The notes under the pieces were generated by a model that saw only the letters and a list, made by a program, of their open reading frames with translations, was not told the origin of the DNA and searched no databases. This document shows, one piece after another, positions 35,593 through 44,248 of a DNA stretch of 64,000 bases. Source of the DNA: HTCC2207 sp002685195 (lineage in GTDB: Bacteria; Pseudomonadota; Gammaproteobacteria; Pseudomonadales; Porticoccaceae); assembly GCA_051201675.1 (NCBI GenBank), contig CP179212.1:2356001-2420000 (forward strand), written 5' to 3'. Position numbers and translations under genes: made by a program. Every line of letters begins with the position of its first letter. Positions within the stretch are counted from its first letter, which is position 1.

Positions 35593-36551
35593 TCGGTGCT
35601 CTACGATCCATTGTTATGCTAAACATGGTCGGAGCATGGCTGTTGCTAACACCGCCGGCTATCGCTGAAGATATTTCAAAGACGCCCTGGGGCGTGCCAG
35701 ATCTCCAAGGGATTTGGACCAACGCCACTGCAACACCGCTGGAAAGACCTGCTGAATATGCTAACGCGGAAGTGCTAACAGAAACTCAACGCAGTCAGCT
35801 TGGGGAAGCTGTTTTAGAAAAGTATGGCAAAGGAGGTCGTGAGGCCTGGTTCGATCTCGGTTTAAAAGCACTCACAAACGGACAGACGTCACTAATTATT
35901 CATCCTAAAAATGGCAAAATCCCCTGGAAAACTGACAGTAAAAAGACTACTAGTCTCTCAGGTAAAAGTTACTTGCCATGGGAAACTACTGCCCCTGGGG
36001 CACCCTTTAGGTCCTACCGTGACTTAGATACAGGAGAACGCTGCATTACTGATGGAGTTGGAATCTACCCTCAGCACCCCTATAACAACAATTTTCAGAT
36101 ATTTCAGACAGAACTCTATATCGTTATCATGCAAGAGATGTATCACGAATATCGAATTATTCCTTTAGATGGGCGGCCGCATCTTGATCCCCCTGTAGGT
36201 CAATGGCTGGGAGACGCCAGAGGATATTGGGAGGGCGATACCTTAATTATTGAGAGCCAAGGGTATTTAGATACCAAAGGCTGGCATTGGGCGGTGCCTT
36301 GGCGAGCTGCAAAATCAACATTGAAACTTACTGAGCGCTTGACGCGCACTGACGAATTTACCATCGATTACTCTTTCACAATGGAAGATTCAAGCCGATT
36401 TAGTGAGCCTTGGACTGCGCGGATTCCCTTAACCAATGACCATGCTGAGCGCGGAGTAACCAGTGGTGATCTGTATGAATTTGCCTGCCATGAAGGTAAT
36501 TATTCTATCCCCAACATGCTAAGTATGCCCCCAGAATCACACCTAAATTAA
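35589..36551 (+). CDS. Secreted protein with DLQGIW motif (paralogue 2)
   Basis: 320 residues with a signal peptide (IVMLNMVGAWLLLTPPAIA). VPDLQGIWTNATATPLERPAEY opens the mature protein. ARGYWEGDTLIIESQ, LKLTERLTRTDEFTIDYSFTMED and FSEPWTARIPL align with paralogue 1. It is longer in the middle, with DTGERCITDGVG. No catalytic motif is recognised. Coupled translation suggests a complex of the two proteins in the periplasm. Confidence 0.7.
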   Translation: MIGALRSIVMLNMVGAWLLLTPPAIAEDISKTPWGVPDLQGIWTNATATPLERPAEYANAEVLTETQRSQLGEAVLEKYGKGGREAWFDLGLKALTNGQTSLIIHPKNGKIPWKTDSKKTTSLSGKSYLPWETTAPGAPFRSYRDLDTGERCITDGVGIYPQHPYNNNFQIFQTELYIVIMQEMYHEYRIIPLDGRPHLDPPVGQWLGDARGYWEGDTLIIESQGYLDTKGWHWAVPWRAAKSTLKLTERLTRTDEFTIDYSFTMEDSSRFSEPWTARIPLTNDHAERGVTSGDLYEFACHEGNYSIPNMLSMPPESHLN

Positions 36552-36594
36552 GGGGTGATATCCCGAACAAACCATTTACAAAGATGTTATCCCA

Positions 36595-38031
36595 TCATAC
36601 CCAGTTGTATCTGCTGCGCATGCGAACAAATTTTTCTACCTGAACTTCTTGTATCAACGTTTGCTGAAGTGCATCCAGATTCCGAACTGCGTCTCGTCGA
36701 TCGACACTCACATGTTCGCCATCTTCAATAATAGATCGTCCCCGAACCATTACTCTGCTAATAGCCTCTGGGCTTGGTCCATTGCCGTACACTAGGTTAG
36801 GAATAATTGCGGCAGGAGGAGATAGCTGGGTTTCTCCGCGTCGATCAATCATCACCAGGTCTGCGTCTTTTCCTACTTCTAAAGATCCAATACGATCGTC
36901 CATCATCAATGCTTTAGCACCACCAATAGTTGCTAATTCAAGTGCCTGTTCGGCACTGCCCCACAGGACCTCTTCTCCTGTCCATTCAGAAGATGAGTCT
37001 CCAGAGCGGCGGCGGTATTCATCACCTAGTCTCTGGCCCGTCAAAAAACTTCTCATGGCTGTCCACAAATCATGTCCATAGGCAACAACTGGGCCGTCCA
37101 ATCCCAAACCACAGGTCACACCTCGCTCTAAGAACTGACGGGCATCAAAACTTACTAAACCAAGAACCTGTTCCATATCGGGAACAAGGGAAATTGTCGC
37201 CCCACGGTCTTTAATTAATTCGGCCTCACCGGGACGGAGGTTCTGTGCGTGAGCTGCGATTACATTAGGACTCAAAATACCAGCATCATCTAGCCACTCG
37301 AAAGAACCACCTGTCCAACCTCGTCTCTTCGCTAAATATTTCTGATCAAATACTGCGGGTGCATGAATATCGAACTGGCGATCATTAGCGACAGTCCATT
37401 CCCATAGCGCCTTGAGTTGATCTGGCTCACAATAGGTGATCCCAATAGTCGATGCAGTGACAGTGATTGAATCATCCTCCCACTTTTTCTTAACGCGCTC
37501 TGTCTCCGAAAGCGCTGTATCTAGATTCTCTCGAAAAGGTTCAGGAACAGCGTCCTTATCGTTAATAGTTAATCTTGCCATCCGACAACGAATTCCGGCA
37601 TCACGAACAGCACGAAGTACCCCATCTACTGAGTCTTTATGCACATGGGTAAAGTGGTCATCCGCTGTTGTTGTTACACCCCGACGAACTAAATCGAGAA
37701 TGGGAGGCATAGCTGAAATATAGGATCTTTCTTCATCGCAGGCGCCAGTCATTGGGTAATAAAAACCAAAAAATCGGTCCTCAAAAGTTGTTCCCTCTGC
37801 CATGCCTCGCATACATCCCTGCACTAGGTGGCCGTGGACATTAACTAGTCCTGGGATGATGATGTGCCCCTCACCACCGAGCTCCTCTGTCCCAACATAA
37901 TCGCAGCGCTTAGCGTCGCCTACACTCACAATGAGCCCATCAGTGATAGCAACATATCCATTAGTAAAGACAGTTCGCTCGACGTCCATGCTAACCACCA
38001 TGCCGCGTAATAGAGAGTCACATTTCTTCAA
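36595..38031 (-). CDS. Amidohydrolase-superfamily protein (TrzA/deaminase branch)
   Basis: 478 residues from TTG 38031, supported by GAGG eight bases before. The metal site shows VNVHGHLVQGCMRG (HxH), a later His in DIHAPAV, HAQNLR and Asp in GLGLDGPVV. In deaminases of this branch the DIHAP position usually reads H-x-A/S-E; here the glutamate is absent, so a hydrolysis other than deamination is possible. The C-terminal beta domain is complete (IGSLEVGKDADLVMIDRR). Two LacI-type sites lie upstream (38112 and 38210). It is convergent with the secreted proteins. Confidence 0.82.
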   Translation of the reverse strand: MKKCDSLLRGMVVSMDVERTVFTNGYVAITDGLIVSVGDAKRCDYVGTEELGGEGHIIIPGLVNVHGHLVQGCMRGMAEGTTFEDRFFGFYYPMTGACDEERSYISAMPPILDLVRRGVTTTADDHFTHVHKDSVDGVLRAVRDAGIRCRMARLTINDKDAVPEPFRENLDTALSETERVKKKWEDDSITVTASTIGITYCEPDQLKALWEWTVANDRQFDIHAPAVFDQKYLAKRRGWTGGSFEWLDDAGILSPNVIAAHAQNLRPGEAELIKDRGATISLVPDMEQVLGLVSFDARQFLERGVTCGLGLDGPVVAYGHDLWTAMRSFLTGQRLGDEYRRRSGDSSSEWTGEEVLWGSAEQALELATIGGAKALMMDDRIGSLEVGKDADLVMIDRRGETQLSPPAAIIPNLVYGNGPSPEAISRVMVRGRSIIEDGEHVSVDRRDAVRNLDALQQTLIQEVQVEKFVRMRSRYNWV

Positions 38032-38111
38032 TTTATTTTCCTCGCTTAATTAGTGCTGTTAGTCTAATGGCACTCAAAAGATCCTAATAGAGTAATACCT
38101 AAATTCATATT

Positions 38112-38127
38112 TTGCAAGCGTATACAT
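38112..38127. promoter_or_regulatory. LacI-type operator (site 2)
   Basis: TTGCAAGCGTATACAT: 14 of 16 identical to the strongest site at 50023. It lies about 80 bp before the amidohydrolase start codon. Confidence 0.6.
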
Positions 38128-38209
38128 TTGTATCTCACAACGTATAGATTCAGTGTATATGCGTAAGACAAACTTTAATTCGAAAACCCTACGTAATAGA
38201 AATATATTT

Positions 38210-38225
38210 TTGCAAGGCTATACAT
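38210..38225. promoter_or_regulatory. LacI-type operator (site 3, weaker)
   Basis: TTGCAAGGCTATACAT, similar to site 2 with the central GC inverted. The two are 98 bp apart, a spacing that would permit looping by a tetrameric or dimer-of-dimer LacI protein. Confidence 0.45.
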
Positions 38226-38256
38226 AGGTCCTTAATGCGAGCAAAGCTATGAGTAC

Positions 38257-39186
38257 CTAAACCGTTACAAATCCCTCTGGCAGGCCGGCATTAGGCAAGA
38301 ATCCATACAAAGTTTCCTTCGGTAACGCTTCACTCAAAATATCTCTCACCCTCAGCAGCAAACCCAAATCAATACCAGTAGTTAGGCCCATAGCTTGCAG
38401 CATAAAAACGAGATCTTCGGTCACTATATTGCCGCTTGCACCTGGGGCGGCCGGGCAACCCCCTAGCCCGCCTAATGAGCTATCGATAGTGACGATCCCC
38501 TCCTCAAGTGCCGCTAGAGTATTAGCAAGACCTAAACCATAAGTATTATGTAGATGGACTCCTGTTAGATTATTGTGGCCAACGGCCTGCTTAACTGAGC
38601 GAACTAAACGTTTGACTTGACTTGGGTTCCCATAACCTGTGGTGTCAGACAACCCTATCTCATCGCACCCAGCTTCTAAGGCTCGATCTGCCAACCTCAG
38701 CACTTTACTTTCATCAATGACGCCTTCTATTGAACAACCGAAGGCCGTTGAAAGTCCCACCTCAAAATGAGGCCGATCATCAACGGGCAATTGTCTGACC
38801 ATGCCAGCGATAGACCTGATCTCCTTTATCATCTGATCATGAGTTCTATTCAAATTACGCTGACTATGCGTCTCACTTACTGAGAGTGGAATAGACATTT
38901 TATCGACTCCACAGGCGACCGCATCCTTAGCTCCACGTAGATTCGGCACTAAAACTGCTACCGAAAGTCCATCGATAGTCTTTGAAAACTTAACTAATTC
39001 AGCCGTATCTGCCAGCTGTGGCATCAACTTAGCTGGCACAAAAGAACCAACTTCAATCTCTCTTACTCCAGCTTCAGCCTGAGCTTGAATCCAGCGCTTT
39101 TTGTCAGCGGTAGACATAACCGTATTGATATTTTGAAGTCCATCCCTTGGGCCCACTTCGCTAATTAAAATATTCGGCTCAGCCAT
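38257..39186 (-). CDS. HMG-CoA lyase-family enzyme (copy 2)
   Basis: 309 residues from ATG 39186, chosen because AAGGA is seven bases before it; the earlier ATG at 39192 is too close to that site. Catalytic elements: VGPRDGLQN, HLHNTYGLGLANT and GGLGGCPAAPGASGN with catalytic cysteine near residue 244. It cleaves a 3-hydroxy-3-methyl acyl-CoA to acetyl-CoA plus a keto acid. It is divergent from a type III CoA transferase, and a LeuCD-type hydro-lyase follows; together these can form hydration, CoA activation and cleavage steps, for example on a citramalate-like acid. That pathway is inference. Confidence 0.85.
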   Translation of the reverse strand: MAEPNILISEVGPRDGLQNINTVMSTADKKRWIQAQAEAGVREIEVGSFVPAKLMPQLADTAELVKFSKTIDGLSVAVLVPNLRGAKDAVACGVDKMSIPLSVSETHSQRNLNRTHDQMIKEIRSIAGMVRQLPVDDRPHFEVGLSTAFGCSIEGVIDESKVLRLADRALEAGCDEIGLSDTTGYGNPSQVKRLVRSVKQAVGHNNLTGVHLHNTYGLGLANTLAALEEGIVTIDSSLGGLGGCPAAPGASGNIVTEDLVFMLQAMGLTTGIDLGLLLRVRDILSEALPKETLYGFLPNAGLPEGFVTV

Positions 39187-39319
39187 TTTCATGTCCTTGG
39201 TTCAAAATAATTTAGTTTGTATTAAGCTAACTTGTATTGATCTATTAGTGTATCATTCCTACAAAGATATGTCAGATTTTAAGCTAACCTATTACTTTCC
39301 ACTTATCGAGAATACAGCC

Positions 39320-40522
39320 ATGAGTCAGACCGAACACTTACCCTTATCTCACATTAAGGTCGTCGAATTTTCACATATGGTGATGGGGCCATCTGCATCA
39401 GCTATTTTGGCGGACCTCGGCGCCGACGTTATCAAAATTGAACCCATAGGAGGGGACAACACGCGTCGACTCAGAGGATCTGGAGCTGGCTATTTTGCTA
39501 TGTATAACCGAAACAAGCGCAGTATTTGTATTGATCTAAAATCAAAGCGAGGTAATAGACTGGCAAAGCAGCTCATCACTGGAGCTGATGTCTTAATAGA
39601 GAATTTTAGGCCTGGAGCCATGGATAAACTTGGCTTTGGATATGCAGATCTTGCCGAAGATAATGAACAATTAATTTATTGCTCAACACGAGGCTTTCTC
39701 AATGGACCCTATGAGCATCGTACAGCCCTCGATGAAGTCGCCCAAATGATGGGGGGCTTAGCCTTTATGACAGGCTTACCTAATCGCCCCATGCGCGCCG
39801 GGGCATCGGTAATAGATGTGATGGGAGGAATGTTTGGCGTAATCGCCATTCTAGCCGCTATAGAAATGCGACAACTAACCGGTAAAGGGCAACAAGTGAC
39901 GAGCTCTTTGTTTGAAAGTACAGTTTTCCTTATGGGGCAACATATGGCTCAACAAGTAGTAATGGGAGAGCCCGCAAAACCTATGTCTATTCGTACTTCC
40001 GCATGGGCAATTTATGATATTTTCAATACCAAAGATGACCAACAAGTTTTTGTTGCTGTTGTTAGCGACACGCAGTGGGTAGTCTTCTGTGAGGAGTTTG
40101 AGCTAACTGAATTCTCTAAGAATGCCAGCCTTAAGGCAAATAATGATCGCGTGAATCATCGCGACACTATTCTTCCCGCGGTTCAAAAAATCTTTCTGAC
40201 TTTGGATAAGTCTGAACTAATGGATAGACTTGAAAAATGCGGGCTACCTTTTGCCGGCGTTGGCAGTCCTTCAGATTTATTTTCCGATCCTCACCTGCTT
40301 GAATCTGGTGGTCTGCTTGATATTACGGTACCTAATGGTGAAACCACTAAACTGCCAGGGCTACCTATTCAGATGTCTGGTCAGCGGTTTGATATTAGAA
40401 AAGATGTACCCTTACAAGGGGAGCACACAGTTGAGATTCTTGAAAGTGCCGGATTTACCGATAAAGAGATCGCCGAACTCATTCAAGATGGAATTATAGA
40501 AGACCTTAATGCGAGCTCATAG
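39320..40522 (+). CDS. Type III CoA transferase (CaiB/BaiF family)
   Basis: 400 residues from ATG 39320; the frame is open back to 39191 but that would add 43 residues with no family match. IKVVEFSHMVMGPSASAILADLGADVIKIEP, RNKRSICIDLKSKRG and VLIENFRPGAMDKLGFGY are conserved. The catalytic aspartate is in HRTALDEVAQMMGG. It moves CoA between a carboxylic acid and an acyl-CoA donor without free thioester. It is divergent from the HMG-CoA-lyase-type gene and convergent with LeuD, which suggests it prepares the acyl-CoA for cleavage. Confidence 0.9.
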   Translation: MSQTEHLPLSHIKVVEFSHMVMGPSASAILADLGADVIKIEPIGGDNTRRLRGSGAGYFAMYNRNKRSICIDLKSKRGNRLAKQLITGADVLIENFRPGAMDKLGFGYADLAEDNEQLIYCSTRGFLNGPYEHRTALDEVAQMMGGLAFMTGLPNRPMRAGASVIDVMGGMFGVIAILAAIEMRQLTGKGQQVTSSLFESTVFLMGQHMAQQVVMGEPAKPMSIRTSAWAIYDIFNTKDDQQVFVAVVSDTQWVVFCEEFELTEFSKNASLKANNDRVNHRDTILPAVQKIFLTLDKSELMDRLEKCGLPFAGVGSPSDLFSDPHLLESGGLLDITVPNGETTKLPGLPIQMSGQRFDIRKDVPLQGEHTVEILESAGFTDKEIAELIQDGIIEDLNASS

Positions 40523-40549
40523 CTTTTAAACATGACCCAGCGCTGGGCA

Positions 40550-41179
40550 TTAATTTAAATAAGCCCAAGGTCGCTTTTGAATGTCGGTGGTTTTAAAAGC
40601 GTCGATTTCCTTGCCCAATCGGTTAGTCACGTCAATCGCATCAAGCCCCTCAAGCAACATAACTTGAAACCCTGTCTGCAATTCAAAGGGATAGGTCACC
40701 CCTTCTGGACCAATCACATGACAAGTTTTGAGATCGATATCTAATTGATTAGCTTGAGGATTTAATTCCACATAATCCGCAAGAGAGGCTATTACCTGCT
40801 CATCTAATACAATAGGCAACAAACCATTCCTAATGCAGTTGGTAAAAAATATGGCACCGAAACTTGGGGCGATGATTGCACGTATACCAAAATCCACCAA
40901 GGCCCAAACTGCAAACTCACGTGATGAACCACAACCCATATTCCGGCCCGTTAGCAAGATCGAAGCTTGAGAGTACTCATCTTGATTAAGCACAAACTCA
41001 GGATTGAGTTTTTCTTGGTCAGTTCCTCTATCAATAAATCGCCAGCTAGCAAACAAGCTCTTGCCCAATCCTGTTTTCGATACCGTTTTCATCTCTCGAG
41101 AGGGCATGATCGCATCAGTATCTATGTTAATTTTTAGTAGTGGGGCTGCAGTCCCTCGATGAGTTACAAACTTTTTCAT
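40550..41179 (-). CDS. leuD: Isopropylmalate-isomerase-type hydro-lyase, small subunit
   Basis: 209 residues, the normal length for LeuD. TRGTAAPLLKINIDTDAIMPSREMKTVSKTGLG and NMGCGSSREFAVWALVDFGIRAIIAPSFGAIFFTNC are conserved. It is the swivelling domain of the two-subunit aconitase-like enzyme. Its start overlaps the leuC stop by one base (TAATG). Because no leuA or leuB is near, and a lyase and CoA transferase are, a catabolic hydratase for citramalate, mesaconate or a substituted malate is as likely as leucine synthesis. Confidence 0.88.
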   Translation of the reverse strand: MKKFVTHRGTAAPLLKINIDTDAIMPSREMKTVSKTGLGKSLFASWRFIDRGTDQEKLNPEFVLNQDEYSQASILLTGRNMGCGSSREFAVWALVDFGIRAIIAPSFGAIFFTNCIRNGLLPIVLDEQVIASLADYVELNPQANQLDIDLKTCHVIGPEGVTYPFELQTGFQVMLLEGLDAIDVTNRLGKEIDAFKTTDIQKRPWAYLN

Positions 41180-42585
41180 TAGAGAGCCCCCATTTTACGG
41201 CTATCTGTGATTGCTCCATTGATGGCGGAAGCTGCAACGGTTGCTGGGCTGGCTAGATGAGATCGGCACCCTGGTCCTTGTCGACCCTCAAAATTACGAT
41301 TGGTGCTGGTGATGACTCTCTCCCCAGACACAAACCCTTCTCCGCCAGCATAAAAACACATTGAGCATCCGGATTCTCTCCACTCAAATCCAGCATTTAA
41401 AAATATTTGATCTAGCCCTTCTCTCTCTGCAGCCTGTTTTACTTGTGTAGAACCGGGCACACAAATAGCACGCACGCCAGAAGCGACTTTACGCCCCTTC
41501 AAGATTGCTGCCGCAATACGTAAGTCACTAAGCCGACTATTTGTACAAGACCCTATAAACGCCACCTGAATAGGCAGCCCTTGGATGGATTGACCAGACT
41601 TAAGTCCCATGTAGGCAAGGGATTGCTCCATAGAGCGACGAGCATCTCCATTTTCCGGCACCAAAGAAGGTACTTGGCCATCGATAGATATAGCCTCCTG
41701 AGGGCTAGTCCCCCAAGTCACCGTGGGTGAGATAGTGGCGCAATCAATAACGATTTCTTGGTCAAAATGAGCCCCATCGTCAGTAGATAGTGTCCCCCAA
41801 TATTCCTTCGCCTGCTGCCAAGATTCCCCACTGGGAGCATAAGGTCGACCTTTTAAGTATTCAAAGACCTTATCATCTGGTGCAATGATCCCAGTGAACG
41901 CAGAAAATTCAACCGCCATATTACACAAGGTCAAACGAGCTTCCACAGTTAAGCCTTCTACCGCAGGCCCGGCAAATTCAATAGCATAGCCTGACCCTCC
42001 GGCGGCGGAATAAGCAGCAATTAAATGCAAGATCATATCCTTGGCTGATACACCTGACTTTAATTGGCCAGAAAACACTACTCGCATCTGTTTAGGCTTT
42101 GAAAACCTCAAAGTCTCTGTAACCAAAGCATGTTCGCACTCACTAGAGCCAACGCCAGTTGCAAGTGCGCCGATACCACCTAGAGTACAAGTATGACTAT
42201 CCGGACAAATAACAGTGCAGCCGGGCAGCGCAATACCTTGTTCAGGCGAAACTACATGTGAGATACCTTGGCGTTCATCTCCTAGGTCAAAAAGAGTAAT
42301 GTTTCCCTTCAACGAGAGATCACGAGTCACCTTGATGAATTCGGAGCCACCTGGCATTGTGGTCTGATCAGTTCTTCCTGGAAAGGTATCAACGATGTGA
42401 TCCATTGTGCAAAAGACATGAGCAGGATTCTTTATTTTCCGCCCGCCTTCTTCAATGCTTGTCAAGGCCGAGCTTCCAGTTCTCTCATGAAGGAATATAC
42501 GATCAATATACAAAAGATCCGCGCCATCATCTTGCTGAGTGACAACGTGATCGTTCCAAACCTTATCAAAAAGGGTATATTTCAT
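41179..42585 (-). CDS. leuC: Isopropylmalate-isomerase-type hydro-lyase, large subunit
   Basis: 468 residues, usual for LeuC. TLFDKVWNDHVV opens the protein; VICPDSHTCTLGGIGALATGVGSSECEHAL, GSCTNSRLSDLRIAA and SGCSMCFYAGGEGFVSGERVITSTNRNFEGRQGPG hold the cysteines for the 4Fe-4S cluster. The replaced stretch around CSMCFYAGGEGFV (leucine enzymes I recall read CSMCLAMN) hints at a different substrate. It forms a dimer with LeuD, and both are in one transcript. Confidence 0.88.
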   Translation of the reverse strand: MKYTLFDKVWNDHVVTQQDDGADLLYIDRIFLHERTGSSALTSIEEGGRKIKNPAHVFCTMDHIVDTFPGRTDQTTMPGGSEFIKVTRDLSLKGNITLFDLGDERQGISHVVSPEQGIALPGCTVICPDSHTCTLGGIGALATGVGSSECEHALVTETLRFSKPKQMRVVFSGQLKSGVSAKDMILHLIAAYSAAGGSGYAIEFAGPAVEGLTVEARLTLCNMAVEFSAFTGIIAPDDKVFEYLKGRPYAPSGESWQQAKEYWGTLSTDDGAHFDQEIVIDCATISPTVTWGTSPQEAISIDGQVPSLVPENGDARRSMEQSLAYMGLKSGQSIQGLPIQVAFIGSCTNSRLSDLRIAAAILKGRKVASGVRAICVPGSTQVKQAAEREGLDQIFLNAGFEWRESGCSMCFYAGGEGFVSGERVITSTNRNFEGRQGPGCRSHLASPATVAASAINGAITDSRKMGAL

Positions 42586-42697
42586 TATTGACTTCTAAGT
42601 TTGCAGCATCGAGCTAGAATCATAACTGGAACCTGCATATTCGCAATTAACTTAAACTAAGATACATGTTGCACATCACTATACTCTTCCAAAACTC

Positions 42698-43504
42698 TTA
42701 CTGACTTAACAAAAATCTCAGAACAGCACGATTGAATTGCTGAGGTTGCTCCATATTACTGAGATGTGCAGCATCATTTAAAATAGTCAATTCGGCGCCC
42801 GCAGTTATTGCAGCCAATTCAGTCATCTCCTTTGGATGCAGGCCATCTTGGTCCCCGACAATAAAGAGAATTGGTACCGAGATTTCTGAAAGGTGCCTTT
42901 TAAAATCCAGTCCTTTCAGAGCTTCCACACAGGTGAGATATCCTTTTGATGGCGTGTTAATTATCATAGCCTCAACATGTTCGATAAGGGCTCCTCTTTG
43001 ATCAAGGCGCTTTTGGGTAAACCAAGTCATCATGGTTTGATCAAGAATTTGCTCCATACCCCCCGCAGTCACAGCCTTAATACGCTGGTCCCACATATTT
43101 TTAAAGAAATCTGGGGCATCTAAACGACAATCACAGGCTATTAATGACTTCACTCTAGTTGGGGCTTTTAAAGCTAGTCCCACTCCGGTCATACCGCCCA
43201 TAGACAAACCAATAAAATGACTATGATCGATACTTAATCTGTCCCAAAGCAGTAAAACATCATCAATTAAATCAGTCATTGCGCTCGGGCCATTAGGGAA
43301 GCTACTTCCTCCATGCCCTCTCGCATCAAAACTTAATACTTGAAAGTGCTGAGCCAATTCTGACAACTGAGGTTCCCACATACTCATATTTGTAGCCAGA
43401 GAATGTGCCACAGTGACCCAAGGAGCATCTGCCTTGCCGGTTATTTGGCAACGCAGTTGTACATTACCGATATCTATTATCTTGTAGTTAGCTTCTTTGC
43501 TCAT
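42698..43504 (-). CDS. Alpha/beta hydrolase, 3-oxoadipate enol-lactonase-like
   Basis: 268 residues from ATG 43504 (ATG 43543 is also in frame; neither has a strong ribosome binding site). WVTVAHSLATNMSMWEPQLSELAQHFQVLSFDARGHGGS, the nucleophile elbow GLSMGGMTG, and DAAHLSNMEQP supply oxyanion hole, Ser and His as in PcaD. It may open a lactone or cleave a C-C or ester bond of an oxidation product. It is between LeuC and a flavin reductase on the same strand, which suits an oxygenase-initiated pathway. Confidence 0.82.
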   Translation of the reverse strand: MSKEANYKIIDIGNVQLRCQITGKADAPWVTVAHSLATNMSMWEPQLSELAQHFQVLSFDARGHGGSSFPNGPSAMTDLIDDVLLLWDRLSIDHSHFIGLSMGGMTGVGLALKAPTRVKSLIACDCRLDAPDFFKNMWDQRIKAVTAGGMEQILDQTMMTWFTQKRLDQRGALIEHVEAMIINTPSKGYLTCVEALKGLDFKRHLSEISVPILFIVGDQDGLHPKEMTELAAITAGAELTILNDAAHLSNMEQPQQFNRAVLRFLLSQ

Positions 43505-43620
43505 GACATTTTCTTTATTTATCGAAGGGCATAGATAAGACATGCCAGTATATGAGATTAAGTATCTCTCTGCTTTGATGGTATATTTTGCAACCGAAAA
43601 CTATCCTCGTTACGCAATAT

Positions 43621-44127
43621 CTATGAAGCAAGTTGGACTAGTTGGCCGCGATGGAAAACCAACGGAGCACTATCAGTCTTATGAATTCGTTTAACTGCGC
43701 CCATGTACACCTCATGATCACCACCCTCAACTATTTGATAGGTTTCGCACTCCAAGGTAACCATTGCTCCTTCAAGCACAGGAATGTCTTTATATCCCTT
43801 GGTCCAATCAATATCTTTAAATTTGTCATCAGCCGGACGAGCAAATTTCATACACAGCTCCCCCTGATCTTTACGAAGTATATTGATCGCAAAGGCACCA
43901 TGCTTGCGGAAAGCTCCAATACTTGGCGAGGACAAAGCCAAACTCCATAACACCAAAGCAGGGTCAAGGGAGACCGAATTAAACGAATTAATCGTCAAGC
44001 CAAGGGGTTTACCTTCATCTCCCAAAGTAGTCACTACAGCAACTCCAGTTGGAAAGCTGCCCAATGCTTCTCTTAGTGAGGCAGGAGTAATAGTCACGTC
44101 TTCAGGCAAATCTATTTTTGCGGCCAT
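43621..44127 (-). CDS. Flavin reductase-like protein (HpaC/NtaB type)
   Basis: 168 residues from ATG 44127; the frame is open to GTG/ATG-like codons further up but the extra 12 residues do not fit. SLREALGSFPTGVAVVTTLG, LGLTINSFNSVSLDPALVLWSLALSSPS and HEVYMGAVKRI are conserved. It supplies reduced FMN or FAD to a monooxygenase partner. The luciferase-like monooxygenase at 45269 is the natural partner; the LysR gene lies between them. Confidence 0.88.
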   Translation of the reverse strand: MAAKIDLPEDVTITPASLREALGSFPTGVAVVTTLGDEGKPLGLTINSFNSVSLDPALVLWSLALSSPSIGAFRKHGAFAINILRKDQGELCMKFARPADDKFKDIDWTKGYKDIPVLEGAMVTLECETYQIVEGGDHEVYMGAVKRIHKTDSAPLVFHRGQLVQLAS

Positions 44128-44248
44128 GATGGGATCTCGTATTAATTTGTTAGAACGATACATTAATGACTACCATCAGAACAATTAATATAATAATATG
44201 ACTTACATCATTTTTTTTGATGCTTGCCGTGCATTATAGGACTCACTA

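Noticed and set aside
39191..39319. N-terminal extension of the CaiB-type gene
   Set aside because: The extra 43 residues have no family match and overlap the 5' end of the divergent lyase gene; ATG 39320 gives the standard length.
40536..40547. CCCAGCGCTGGG palindrome between CoA transferase and leuD
   Set aside because: It has no loop and no T-tract, so it is not a credible terminator, and it lies between two gene ends where an operator is unlikely.
44219..44240. GATGCTTGCCGTGCATT as a further LacI site
   Set aside because: It shares only short pieces with TTGCAAGCGTATGCAA and lacks the central spacing.
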